From positions 56,344,074 through 56,408,073 of the forward strand of contig OZ010590.1 of assembly GCA_963932145.1 (NCBI GenBank): 64,000 nt of DNA, in the 5' to 3' direction. Position 1 is the stretch's first letter, and each line of letters starts with the position of its first letter. Shown here in pieces: positions 63,630 to 64,000 of the stretch. The notes under the pieces are model-generated. The model ran no database searches, was not told the origin of the DNA, and was given only the letters and a program-made list of their open reading frames with translations. The translations under genes and the position numbers were made by a program. The DNA is from Acanthosepion lycidas. Lineage: Eukaryota > Mollusca > Cephalopoda > Sepiida > Sepiidae.

Positions 63630-63990
63630 ATAACAGAGAGATAAAAGCAACAAATTAGTAGTTTTGTTGAGCTGTGTTCAAATTCCAAACAAGTTCATTG
63701 GATTTACTTTCATGCAAATACCCTTGGGAAAGGTAGGAATCCATCCTTTCCCTTCCTCAGCAGGGCCGATTGAGCTCTTTTGCCTTGAGGTGGTAACCAG
63801 TCGAGGAGAAGGAAAGCTCAGAATTCTGTCGGGCTATCTATAGATACATTGCTACTGCTTTGTCTGCAGTACTTATGGTGACCCTAATGGGGTATCGTAC
63901 TTGTGACATGATGTGATTGTCTCCAGGTTGGGATATTTCCATGTTTCCCATTTATATCAGGCACAGAAAAAAAAATCCAGATTTTTAAAT
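63630..63990 (+). repeat. SINE family B-like copy, 3' part diverged
   Basis: B box TGTGTTCAAATTCCAAAC, then CTTTCATGCAAATACCCTTG, GGAAAGGTAGGAATCCATCC. After about 63770 the sequence (GCAGGGCCGATTGAGCTC...) departs from family B. Confidence 0.6.
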
Positions 63991-64000
63991 TCCTTCCCCA

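Overview
The window looks like intergenic or intronic DNA from a large, repeat-rich metazoan genome. A mollusc is likely, and a coleoid cephalopod (octopus-like) is my best guess. That rests on the mixture seen: very AT-rich sequence, dozens of (TA)n arrays, tRNA-headed SINEs, APE-type LINEs, many Penelope-like elements (PLEs) with GIY-YIG endonucleases, Tc1/mariner relics, and short palindromic MITEs whose ends resemble Hsmar1/MADE1. I find no host protein-coding gene. The open frames that translate well belong to mobile elements, and frames rich in YIYIYI or VCVCVC are only microsatellites.

Region by region: 0-8.8 kb holds a MADE1-like MITE, a LINE C-terminus with a zinc finger, a rearranged PLE between two terminal repeats, a foldback pair of PLE 5' coding ends, a mariner with about 118 bp terminal inverted repeats and a PLE reverse-transcriptase relic. 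8.8-20.5 kb holds three copies of one SINE family, a Tc1 relic split by another SINE, LINE tails, a Hsmar1-like mariner with one in-frame stop, a DD37D mariner, two MITEs sharing one flank, a class II tRNA-like sequence and a non-autonomous Helitron. 20.5-36 kb holds palindromes, foldbacks, PLE endonuclease fragments, two solo LTRs, nested LINE repeats, a 5S rRNA pseudogene joined to a SINE, and a 370 bp segment present twice in inverted orientation. 36-48 kb holds a TTAA-flanked element, mariner and LINE relics, and a PLE with a nested pogo-type MITE. 48-56 kb holds two LINE fragments joined tail to tail, a pogo/Tigger-type transposon and a promoter-like block. 56-64 kb holds a deletion derivative of an IS630/mariner element, minisatellites, a hAT MITE with a perfect 8 bp target duplication, another MADE1-like MITE and SINEs.

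The most interesting thread is a set of about 18 hammerhead-ribozyme-like motifs (CTGATGA, a short helix, then GAAA). Seven or so keep both conserved core strings. Several lie in PLE tails or terminal repeats, or in foldback repeats next to (TA)n arrays. PLE hammerheads are established knowledge. Their density here, the variety of stem II sequences, and the way several families end at (TA)n arrays deserve a proper search. No search tool was available, so all family calls rest on recognised motifs and visible repeat structure.
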